The notes beneath the pieces are model-generated. The model worked only from the letters and a program-made list of their open reading frames with translations. It was not told the DNA's origin and ran no database searches. DNA of 64,000 nucleotides from Ruminococcus sp. (GTDB lineage Bacteria; Bacillota; Clostridia; Oscillospirales; Ruminococcaceae), in NCBI RefSeq assembly GCF_024691275.1, contig NZ_JAILNU010000009.1, forward strand, positions 29,502-93,501, given 5' to 3'. The position numbers and the translations under genes are program-made. Shown here piece by piece: positions 29,878 through 38,193 of the stretch. Numbering within the stretch: position 1 is the stretch's first letter; the number at the start of each line of letters is the position of its first letter.

Positions 29878-30405
29878 TTATCTGAGTTTTGTCACAAATA
29901 TCTTTGATGTGGATATCCCCAGCGCTGCGGCTGTTGATCTATAAAGCTGTTCGCGTACATAAGCGCTGCCGCTTCCGCTGCTGGCTATGACAACTCCCGT
30001 TATCTCGGGAGCTTCAACTGTTTCCACAAGGGCACTGCGCTCTCCGCTTCCGCTTACGATAACATATTTCTTCTCCTCCTCCGTTTTGCTTTCTCCACGG
30101 CTCAGCCTCCCCTCAGAAGCGTAAATATACCTCTCGCTGCTTCCGACTGTCAGGTACACTCTCACATCACCTGCACCGTCTATACTGCTCAGAAATTCCT
30201 CAAGCCGCTTTTCAGTTACCCGACAGTAATCAGATGTATCGGTGATGCTGATTTTTTCTTCTTTTATAGTTTCAGTTCTTTCCTTGTCAGCTGTCAGCAG
30301 TGATGAGAGCATTATCAGCAGCATTCCCGCTATTCCGCATACGGTCATAAATACAGCCCACTTCCTGTCCTTTATCAGTGCCCTTAGTCTTTCAACCATT
30401 TCCAT
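29878..30405 (-). CDS. spoIIIAG: Stage III sporulation protein AG
   Basis: LEEFLSSIDGAGDVRVYLTVGSSERYIYA; VTGVVIASSGSGS-type region; synteny. Confidence 0.9.
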   Translation of the reverse strand: MEMVERLRALIKDRKWAVFMTVCGIAGMLLIMLSSLLTADKERTETIKEEKISITDTSDYCRVTEKRLEEFLSSIDGAGDVRVYLTVGSSERYIYASEGRLSRGESKTEEEKKYVIVSGSGERSALVETVEAPEITGVVIASSGSGSAYVREQLYRSTAAALGISTSKIFVTKLR

Positions 30406-30847
30406 CTATGACCTCCGTTTCCTGTCCGAGACTTTCACGGATCAGCCGTGCTGCTGCATCAAACTCTTCTGCTTCAACAATGACCTTATTAATTGATATG
30501 CTGCGATCCTGTGAAATATTAACCTCAGTCCTTATATTTTCAACGGCGATACCTGCCGCTTTCAGCTGAGCACTAAGTACGTCGGAGATGTTCTGACCTG
30601 TCTGCGCGGCAAGCTCCTGCTGATAAATATCGGTGTAGTCCTCGGCTTCCGCGATGCTGTTTATGCTTATGTCAGAGAGATCAAAGCTGCCGCTGACAAA
30701 AGGTGCTGCGATCGCTGCTGCTAATACCAGCTTCAGAATGAATTCCATCCGGGTTCGCAGTTTAGTACCCGATGTGATATTTTCCAAAAATCCTATACCG
30801 GCTGCCATAAGGCATATTGTACGAACCGTCGTTGTTAAATCCGACAT
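30392..30847 (-). CDS. spoIIIAF: Stage III sporulation protein AF
   Basis: Two TM N-terminus and C-terminal domain; synteny. Confidence 0.82.
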   Translation of the reverse strand: MSDLTTTVRTICLMAAGIGFLENITSGTKLRTRMEFILKLVLAAAIAAPFVSGSFDLSDISINSIAEAEDYTDIYQQELAAQTGQNISDVLSAQLKAAGIAVENIRTEVNISQDRSISINKVIVEAEEFDAAARLIRESLGQETEVIDGNG

Positions 30848-30851
30848 ATCA

Positions 30852-31931
30852 TCACCCCGCTGAACGCATCATGATCCCTGTACACAGCACGAACATCACT
30901 CCGTAACATACAAGTACGCTCTGAGCGATGGCAAGTCCGCTGTCCAATGAGCCGAGAAGCTTTTTCATGCTATTTTCACCCAGAAGCTCCGCCGCGGCAC
31001 TTCCCGTCCACATGACCACGCGCATAAGAAGTATCTGCACCACCGTCGGCAGCAGCAGGAGCACTATAGCTATGCAGCCGCCTGTGCCTACTGTTCCGCG
31101 CACGATGTCAAAGCTGCTCCTGACAGTGGCATAAGCATCTGAAACAGCTCCGCCAACAACAGGCACAAATCCAGAGATAACAAGCCTTGCGGTCTTTGTA
31201 GCAGCTCCGTCCATCTTGCCTGCAAGGGTACATTTCAGTGTCAAAAAGCCTGTGAAAAGTGTCATAACTATAGTCATTCCCCACGTTATGAGCTTCTTTA
31301 TAAGCCGTACTATGCCGCTCAGGTCACTTTTGGTGAATACGCTCCCTGTGACCGACAATACAGTCGAAGCACTGACTATCGGCATAAGATAACCTGCTGA
31401 AAGCTGCACTATGAGCTCCGATGCCGCAAGCAGCGATATATCATATACTCCTGCGGCAGCAAGTCCGCCTGATGCCGCTGTAATTCCTGCAAATACAGGT
31501 ATGAAAACTGCAACGAAGCTTCCGCTCAGCTCGACAGCTCTGACTGCGCGCCCGAACAGCTCCAGAAGATGAGGAAGTATCAGCATGACGGCTGCAAGCG
31601 CTCCCACTGAATTGAAAATGCTGTCGGCGTTGTTTATAAAGCTGCCGCCTGTACTCCTCACGAGCGCACAGAGCACCGTCACCAGCAGAATTGAGCCCAA
31701 AAGCTTCAAAGGCTGCCTTCCACCATCGGGAACTCTTTCCCGAAGCTTCTCCACAAGGCTTCCGAAGGTGATGCCGCTGACTTCGCTGTATGAATACCCT
31801 GCCTCGCTGTCGTCAAGGATCTCGTCAAATCTTTCTATCACCTCTGCTCCTGTTTCTTCTGCCGAAGCTCTCAGTGGGCAGACAAATACCAAAAGCAATA
31901 TAGTTATAATCAGTACTTTTATCGTTTTCAT
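30852..31931 (-). CDS. spoIIIAE: Stage III sporulation protein AE
   Basis: Multipass protein, GFVPVVGGAVSDAYATV; synteny. Confidence 0.9.
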   Translation of the reverse strand: MKTIKVLIITILLLVFVCPLRASAEETGAEVIERFDEILDDSEAGYSYSEVSGITFGSLVEKLRERVPDGGRQPLKLLGSILLVTVLCALVRSTGGSFINNADSIFNSVGALAAVMLILPHLLELFGRAVRAVELSGSFVAVFIPVFAGITAASGGLAAAGVYDISLLAASELIVQLSAGYLMPIVSASTVLSVTGSVFTKSDLSGIVRLIKKLITWGMTIVMTLFTGFLTLKCTLAGKMDGAATKTARLVISGFVPVVGGAVSDAYATVRSSFDIVRGTVGTGGCIAIVLLLLPTVVQILLMRVVMWTGSAAAELLGENSMKKLLGSLDSGLAIAQSVLVCYGVMFVLCTGIMMRSAG

Positions 31932-31938
31932 ATTCCAC

Positions 31939-32328
31939 CTACAGCAACTTATCAATAAGCAGCAAAAAGTTTTTCATTATGGGCAGGCTCAACACTGTGA
32001 CTGCTGCTCTTCCCCACAGTTCCGCTGCAGCTCCCATTGCTCCTTCTCCGCTGTCACGGCAGAGCTCCGCTGAAATATGCGTTATACAGCATATTCCAAG
32101 GGCTTTGAACACCAGTGAGATGCTGCTCTCGGGAACTCCTGCCGACACGAATATCTCCCTTATCTCATTGAGAGGTACATCTAACATAACCACCGCCGCA
32201 AAAAACACAGCTGTGCATACCGCAGTTGATATCAGCAGTGACTGTTCAGAGCAATATTGTTTCAAAAGCACCGCAAGGAGAGCTCCGCAGACACAGAATA
32301 CTCCCACTGTAAAGCAGCTGCCTACCAT
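31939..32328 (-). CDS. spoIIIAD: Stage III sporulation protein AD
   Basis: Small multipass protein, FKALGICCITHISAELCRDSGEGAMGAAAELWGR. Confidence 0.9.
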   Translation of the reverse strand: MVGSCFTVGVFCVCGALLAVLLKQYCSEQSLLISTAVCTAVFFAAVVMLDVPLNEIREIFVSAGVPESSISLVFKALGICCITHISAELCRDSGEGAMGAAAELWGRAAVTVLSLPIMKNFLLLIDKLL

Positions 32329-32519
32329 AACCCGAAAACTGACTTGACCTTTTCAAAAAGGTCGCCTATTTCTTCAACTATCACAACAAGGACTACTATC
32401 AGTCCTGCAAGCGTCGTCATCATCGCCTGTTCCTCACGTTCTGCACGTTTCAAAACAAGATTCAGGACTGCCACGATTATGCCTGTACCTGCGATCTTGA
32501 ATATAAGATCTATTTTCAT
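32322..32519 (-). CDS. spoIIIAC: Stage III sporulation protein AC
   Basis: 65 aa, IDLIFKIAGTGIIVAVLNLVLKRAEREEQA. Confidence 0.92.
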   Translation of the reverse strand: MKIDLIFKIAGTGIIVAVLNLVLKRAEREEQAMMTTLAGLIVVLVVIVEEIGDLFEKVKSVFGLW

Positions 32520-32528
32520 TCTTCCTCC

Positions 32529-33032
32529 TCATATCACTGCAATGCCAACTGTAAGACCTGCAAGCATTCCAAGACTTCGGTACAATTTTCCTTTTTGGCG
32601 GTATTCCGCAAGACGCTGCTGATATATCCCATGCATACATTCCAGCTGCATCGCTATCCCGTCCAGCTGTCCGCTAATATCCGTCGAGCCAAGGAAGCTC
32701 CCGAAATCCGTAAGTACACGTTTTTCCTCATCGCATATATCCCTGCTCTCACTCACCGCAGCGCTCCATTTTTCTCTGAAATTTTCATGAGCACTGTAGC
32801 TTTCCGGCAGCCCATCTATGAACCTGAGCACAGTGTAGCTTTCACTTTTCAGCCTGTCAACAAGCTTGTACACTTCCGTGCCGCTGCTCCTTATCATTAT
32901 CTCGCAGAGCTGCATCATCTTCTCTGCTTCACTGCAAAATGTGACACGCTTTTTGAGCATTTCCGAATAGTTTATACCGCAGAATGTTCCGCAGAGCATT
33001 ACCATTATAACTGCAAAAACTCTAATAAGCAT
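32529..33032 (-). CDS. spoIIIAB: Stage III sporulation protein AB
   Basis: N-terminal TM, FGSFLGSTDISGQ, C-terminal TM; synteny. Confidence 0.88.
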   Translation of the reverse strand: MLIRVFAVIMVMLCGTFCGINYSEMLKKRVTFCSEAEKMMQLCEIMIRSSGTEVYKLVDRLKSESYTVLRFIDGLPESYSAHENFREKWSAAVSESRDICDEEKRVLTDFGSFLGSTDISGQLDGIAMQLECMHGIYQQRLAEYRQKGKLYRSLGMLAGLTVGIAVI

Positions 33033-33939
33033 TTCCCAGCCTCCTCACTTCCCGTACCACGGAAGGTGAATGACCGCCTTCGAGAAAAACAGCTCCGTCG
33101 AAATACCCGCTGTCAATGAGAACGGCAGTTTCATGCCGTTTTAAAAGATCGGAAAAGCTTTTTCCGTGAGCTGTCAGCACAAATTTTACTCCGCAGGCAA
33201 GTCCGCACATGATAGCCTCTGCATCAGCCATCGAAGCTATCTCATCACAGAATATTACATCGGGAGAAAGAGTCCTCACCGCATTGATTATGCCCTCAGA
33301 ACGGCTGATATTGCTGAGTATATCAGTCATCAGTCCAACATTATTCTGCGGAGCTCCGTTCATAAGGCAGGATATCTCATTACGCTCGTCAACAATGGTG
33401 ACCTTGCGGAAATTTCCCGTAAGACGGCAAAGCTCACGCAATACTGTAGTCTTGCCTGAATTTACTCCGCCGCATATGATTATGCTCTTGTCAAAAAAAC
33501 GTGAGAAAATATCGTCAGCACAGCCCTCAACTGCTCTGGATATGCGGAAGTTGAGCGATGTAAAATCGCAGAGCGCAGGTTCTGTTCCCGAGGAATATGC
33601 TCCCGATAAACCTACACGAACACCGCCTTCCAGTACAAAGTATCCTTCCGCAAGCTGTTTATGACAACTGTGTATGGAAAAATGACACAGCCGCTCAACG
33701 ATACTTCTTACAGCTGATACACTGACAGGACAGACGTTTTCGCTGTACGCCTCCGACAATTGGCCGTTTTTCATAAGATACGCGGTCTTATCCGAGTAAA
33801 CAAAATACACACCGCTTCCAACACGCAGCCGTACTTCCATAAGTCCCGAAAGCTTCTCACGAGGCAATGCCACCAGCATCTCCCTGAGCTTTTCGGGCAT
33901 ATAGCTTATTATTACTTCATAGCTTGTACTACCATTCAT
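33022..33939 (-). CDS. spoIIIAA: Stage III sporulation protein AA (ATPase)
   Basis: IICGGVNSGKTTVLRELCR Walker A; VTIVDERNEI; RBS AAGGAG before MNGSTSY. Confidence 0.93.
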   Translation of the reverse strand: MNGSTSYEVIISYMPEKLREMLVALPREKLSGLMEVRLRVGSGVYFVYSDKTAYLMKNGQLSEAYSENVCPVSVSAVRSIVERLCHFSIHSCHKQLAEGYFVLEGGVRVGLSGAYSSGTEPALCDFTSLNFRISRAVEGCADDIFSRFFDKSIIICGGVNSGKTTVLRELCRLTGNFRKVTIVDERNEISCLMNGAPQNNVGLMTDILSNISRSEGIINAVRTLSPDVIFCDEIASMADAEAIMCGLACGVKFVLTAHGKSFSDLLKRHETAVLIDSGYFDGAVFLEGGHSPSVVREVRRLGNAY

Positions 33940-33991
33940 TTTAATCATCTCCTTACACTTCATAATATGCTGTAAGGAGTACGGTTAGAAC

Positions 33992-34016
33992 AAAAAACGG
34001 ACGCAAAAGCGTCCGT
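33992..34016 (-). terminator. Terminator hairpin (second of a tandem pair)
   Basis: acggacgcaaaagcgtccgt flanked by A/T tracts. Confidence 0.65.
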
Positions 34017-34021
34017 ACATA

Positions 34022-34055
34022 AAAAAACAGCACACCGAAGTGTGCTGTGATTTTT
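34022..34055 (-). terminator. Terminator of the ABC transporter operon
   Basis: cagcacaccgaagtgtgctg with flanking A/T tracts. Confidence 0.75.
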
Positions 34056-34057
34056 TA

Positions 34058-34957
34058 TTATTCCTTTACACCGCCGAGTGCTACACCAGCAATGATAAAT
34101 CTTGAAAGTGCAACATATGCAACGATGATAGGAATGATAGAAAGCGCAATTGCAAGGTAGATAGCGCCGTAGTCATTGAACTTATCTGATGACTGAAGGG
34201 CAGATACCATCATAGGAAGTGTCTTCTTATCAAGCTTAACATTGATGAGGATCATGTTAGGTGTATAGAAGTTGTTCCAGCTTGCGATGAATGCGAAGAT
34301 AGCCTGTACAGCTATAGCCGGCTTCATCATAGGAATTGCGATAGATACGAATGTTCTGAACTCGCTGCATCCGTCGATACGTGCAGCTTCAACGATTTCA
34401 AGCGGGAATGATGACTTCATGTAAGAACGCATGAAGTATACAACCGCAGGAGCTGCAAGTGATGGAATGATAAGAGGCCAGTATGTATTTGTCAGTTTGA
34501 GGTCTGACATGAACTGTACAAAACCAGCAGATGTTACCTGCATAGGTACCATCATTACAAGGAGGATAACTGAATAAGAAAGCTCCTTGATCTTAAAATC
34601 ATATACGTGTATTCCGTAAGCAGTTAGAGCTGAGAAGAATACAGTAAGGAATGTTGAGCAGCAAGTAATGAACAAGCTGTTCTTATATCCGTGTAATGCA
34701 TTGTAGGAAAGCTTGAATGTCGGGTCAGAGAATATCTTATGGAAGTTGTTTCCGAGATTCTTACCCATTACGAAGCTGAGTCCGTTTGCTATATCCGTAT
34801 GTGTACGTGTTGCGTTAATAATAAGGATATAGATAGGAAGCAGACATATGATTGTCAGTATAACGAACCAGACAACAAGGATAGTTGACTTCATCTTGAT
34901 CTTGAATGAGTAATTATCCTTTGCCTTTCCATAAACAGATTTCATGTTATCACTCAT
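34058..34957 (-). CDS. Carbohydrate ABC transporter permease (MalG-like)
   Basis: EAARIDGCSEFRTFVSIAIPMMKPA EAA motif; six TM. Confidence 0.92.
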   Translation of the reverse strand: MSDNMKSVYGKAKDNYSFKIKMKSTILVVWFVILTIICLLPIYILIINATRTHTDIANGLSFVMGKNLGNNFHKIFSDPTFKLSYNALHGYKNSLFITCCSTFLTVFFSALTAYGIHVYDFKIKELSYSVILLVMMVPMQVTSAGFVQFMSDLKLTNTYWPLIIPSLAAPAVVYFMRSYMKSSFPLEIVEAARIDGCSEFRTFVSIAIPMMKPAIAVQAIFAFIASWNNFYTPNMILINVKLDKKTLPMMVSALQSSDKFNDYGAIYLAIALSIIPIIVAYVALSRFIIAGVALGGVKE

Positions 34958-36006
34958 ATGCTGATACCTCCGAACTGCTTACTTTCCCTTTTTGCCTGCT
35001 GAGCGATCTTTTTGCGCTGTTTCTTCTTAGCGATCTCATCCTTATCACGAGTCATGTAGAATGCGATAAGACCGAGGATAAGAGTTATGAAGAACAGAAG
35101 TACAGATACAGCACCTGCGTATCCCATCTTATTTTCGTCAGCCTGTGCATGGAAATACTGGAAGATCATTACAGCCATGGTCTTGAGATGATCCTTTACG
35201 TTTCCTGTCTTTGTGTAAAGGAAAGGAATATCGAACATCTGAAGACCACCGATCATGGAAGTGATAAGAGTATATGCCATGATAGGTGTAAGAAGCGGAA
35301 GTGTGATCTTTCTGAATACCTGTCCGGAGCTTGCACCGTCGATACTTGCAGCTTCAAACAGTGATGGGTTGATACCCTGGATACCTGACATGAGCATGAT
35401 CATTGTATTACCAAACCACATCCATGTCTGGATAAACATTACAACAATTCTTGACTGCCATACACCTTCAACAAGCGGAATCGAATCATACAGACCCGAA
35501 GCGGAATCCTTTGTGACTATGCCCATCTTATACAACATATAGTTGATAGCACCCGGGTTAGTCTCAGACTGACCGCAAAGCTGAAGGAAGAGAACAGCTA
35601 CTGAAGCAGCTGTGATGATGTTTGGAAGATACATAACTACCTTAAAGAAGCCCTTTCCCGGGATCTTTAACTGTGCTTCTGTAAACCAAACAGCCAGTGA
35701 AAGTGAGAGAGCAAGCTGAGGGATAAAGTTACCTATCCAAAGGATAAGGGTATTCTTGAAGCACTCAAAAAAGCTCTCGTGAATAACTCGTACTTTACGT
35801 GAACCGCCAAATAAAATGTCCTTATAATTCTGAAGTCCGACCCACTCTTCAACGAATTTACCGTTGCCGTGGAAACTTAAAATAAAGGTGTTAATCAACG
35901 GCCATAATTGGAAAAAGAAATAAACAAGAAAAAATGGCAATATAAACATATAGCCATACTTAGCATAGCTAATTGATTTTATGCGTCGCTGCGCACCTGA
36001 TGCCAT
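34954..36006 (-). CDS. Carbohydrate ABC transporter permease (MalF-like)
   Basis: EAASIDGASSGQVFRKITLPLLTPI; TM segments; start MASGAQRR. Confidence 0.92.
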   Translation of the reverse strand: MASGAQRRIKSISYAKYGYMFILPFFLVYFFFQLWPLINTFILSFHGNGKFVEEWVGLQNYKDILFGGSRKVRVIHESFFECFKNTLILWIGNFIPQLALSLSLAVWFTEAQLKIPGKGFFKVVMYLPNIITAASVAVLFLQLCGQSETNPGAINYMLYKMGIVTKDSASGLYDSIPLVEGVWQSRIVVMFIQTWMWFGNTMIMLMSGIQGINPSLFEAASIDGASSGQVFRKITLPLLTPIMAYTLITSMIGGLQMFDIPFLYTKTGNVKDHLKTMAVMIFQYFHAQADENKMGYAGAVSVLLFFITLILGLIAFYMTRDKDEIAKKKQRKKIAQQAKRESKQFGGISI

Positions 36007-36112
36007 AACACACACCCTCTCGGAAGAATAGTATAAATAAATATACACCTACGGAATACATAAGTACTCCGTAGGTATATTTATTACATTGTAATAGTCA
36101 GACTATTATAAA

Positions 36113-37579
36113 TTAGTCATCCCACTCGAGATCAGGTACAGATTCAGCAACCTTGTCCTTGAACTTATCCATAGCCTCTTCATAAGACTTGCCACCGTCG
36201 AGGAACTCATCCTTTATAGCGTTAGAGAATGCGCCCTTGATAGAAGCATCGTAAGGAGTGATAAGTCCACCGAAGTCGATTTCCTTAGCGTTCTTAGCAA
36301 GCTCAGCGAAGTAGTTCTGGCCATCCTTGAAGTTGCCGGAGATCTTCTCGTTGAATACTGTGTTGCTTGAGATAAGGTCGTCCATAACCTTAGAGTTGTT
36401 TACATACTCAGGCTTAGCCTTTGCGTACTCAGACATCTGCTTCTCATCAGATGTAGCTGAGAGGATGAAGTCACGAGCCTCTTCACCGTTATCAGTACCT
36501 GGGTTAACAACCATCCAAGTACCGCCCCAGTAGAATGGAGTTGGTCCCTGGCATACGTTCCACTTACCGTACTGCTCGCCGCCTTCGCCGCCAACAGCAT
36601 CGAGGAAGAATCCGCCGAAGCCCCATGTAGATACGAAGTAACCCATGCACTTGCCGCTTACGCCAGCAGCTGTCCACTCATCTGTCCACTGTGTATTCTT
36701 TGTTACGCCGCCGCAGTCCCAAAGAGCCTTAACTGTATCAGCGAACTCCTTGCAAGAATCATCAATAACGAGCTTGTTATCAACAACCCATGGCTGTGTA
36801 CGTCCGCAAGCGAATGCCTGCCAGAGACCACCGAGTGTATCAGCAAGAGCAACACCGCCGCTTGTCTTGTCAGAGATTGTCTTTGCAGCATCTACAAAGA
36901 GATCCCAGTTGTCGATCTTAGCCTGCATCTCTTCAGGTGTCTTAACTCCGAGGTACTCCTCAGCGAGGTCAGCTCTGTAAGCGAATCCGCCTGCTGCAGC
37001 CTGCCATGAAACACCCTTACGAACGCCGTTGGAATCCTTACCAACTTCGTCTGTGTAGCTGTAGATGTTAGAGAAGTCCTTGTCGCCAAGACCGAGCTTG
37101 CTGAGTGCAAGTGTCTTGCTGTCATCGTTGATATACTTGAGTGCCCAGTCTGCCTCTACGAGGTAAACGTCGATATCTGAACCGTCATTGAAGAGCTGGT
37201 CGTACTTCTCAGAAGCCTGACCACCCTGTACGTTGAGGATGTTTGCGTTTACGCCTTCAACCTTGCCGTCAGCGAGATCCTGTACGATTGTGTCGTAGCT
37301 AAGACCCTTCCACTGTGCGATGAGGTAAGGAATGTCGTCTGCATTCCAAGCAACAACTGTGAATTCCTTGCCGCCTGTCTTTACTGAAGAATCAATTGAA
37401 CCGTCGTTCTCAGGCTCAGCTGTTGTCTCTTCAGGAGCCTCTGTCTCCTGCTGTGCAGCTGTTGTAGTCTCTGCGCTCTTATCGTCCTTCTTCTCTTCTT
37501 CCTTGCCGCAGCTAGCAAATGCTGTTGCTGTCATAGCAAGAGTAGCCACTAAAGCTAATGTTCTCTTAAGTGTGTTCAT
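36113..37579 (-). CDS. Carbohydrate ABC transporter substrate-binding lipoprotein
   Basis: Lipobox TATAFASCGKEEE; solute-binding protein fold; adjacent permeases. Confidence 0.9.
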   Translation of the reverse strand: MNTLKRTLALVATLAMTATAFASCGKEEEKKDDKSAETTTAAQQETEAPEETTAEPENDGSIDSSVKTGGKEFTVVAWNADDIPYLIAQWKGLSYDTIVQDLADGKVEGVNANILNVQGGQASEKYDQLFNDGSDIDVYLVEADWALKYINDDSKTLALSKLGLGDKDFSNIYSYTDEVGKDSNGVRKGVSWQAAAGGFAYRADLAEEYLGVKTPEEMQAKIDNWDLFVDAAKTISDKTSGGVALADTLGGLWQAFACGRTQPWVVDNKLVIDDSCKEFADTVKALWDCGGVTKNTQWTDEWTAAGVSGKCMGYFVSTWGFGGFFLDAVGGEGGEQYGKWNVCQGPTPFYWGGTWMVVNPGTDNGEEARDFILSATSDEKQMSEYAKAKPEYVNNSKVMDDLISSNTVFNEKISGNFKDGQNYFAELAKNAKEIDFGGLITPYDASIKGAFSNAIKDEFLDGGKSYEEAMDKFKDKVAESVPDLEWDD

Positions 37580-37603
37580 GAGATTTTTCCTCCTTAAATA
37601 TGT

Positions 37604-37629
37604 ATATTATACATTTCCGTGTATAATAT
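37604..37629. promoter_or_regulatory. Operator-like palindrome upstream of the solute-binding protein gene
   Basis: ATATTATACA-tttccg-TGTATAATAT, perfect 10-bp arms. Confidence 0.55.
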
Positions 37630-38056
37630 TCTTGAATAATAGTTAATGCGGGTAACATTGCGGTTTTAAACTTCCGATGATTGTGCTCACCGCTCATGTC
37701 CTGCAACCGTCATGCGTTCCCTTGCTTCTGTTCATGAAAGCTGTAACAATGACTTGCGTCTTGTTTTGTTTTTTTGCAGGCAATGTCTTTTTGGCTGCCG
37801 ATGTATTTTACCTGAGCGGCATCAGCCGTGAATGTACTTCATCAGCTTTTGTCGTTATGCCCGATAACTTACACTGTCAGTCAGCACAGCCAAGACTGTG
37901 CAACAATTGCTTTTGCATTTACAAATATACCGTATTTTGCGGTTAAAGTCAATATTTTGTATCGTTCCTTAATCTTTTTTGAGCGGTTTGTACATTTTCA
38001 ACACTATTTTTTTAGCAATAATCACACAAATAGCTACTGTCAAAACGAAAAGTTAC

Positions 38057-38076
38057 AAAACGGTAAAACCGTTTTT
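38057..38076 (-). terminator. Probable terminator of the dockerin peptidase gene
   Basis: AAAACGG-taaaa-CCGTTTT with flanking A/T. Confidence 0.5.
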
Positions 38077-38193
38077 TACACTTATTACCCAAACAGCAGT
38101 AGTTCTTTTATACCTATTGCCTAACAGATACAAATATCTGCCATTCTATTGTACACTTTTTAGCAGTTTTGCAGAACACTTGTTCTTGCATTA

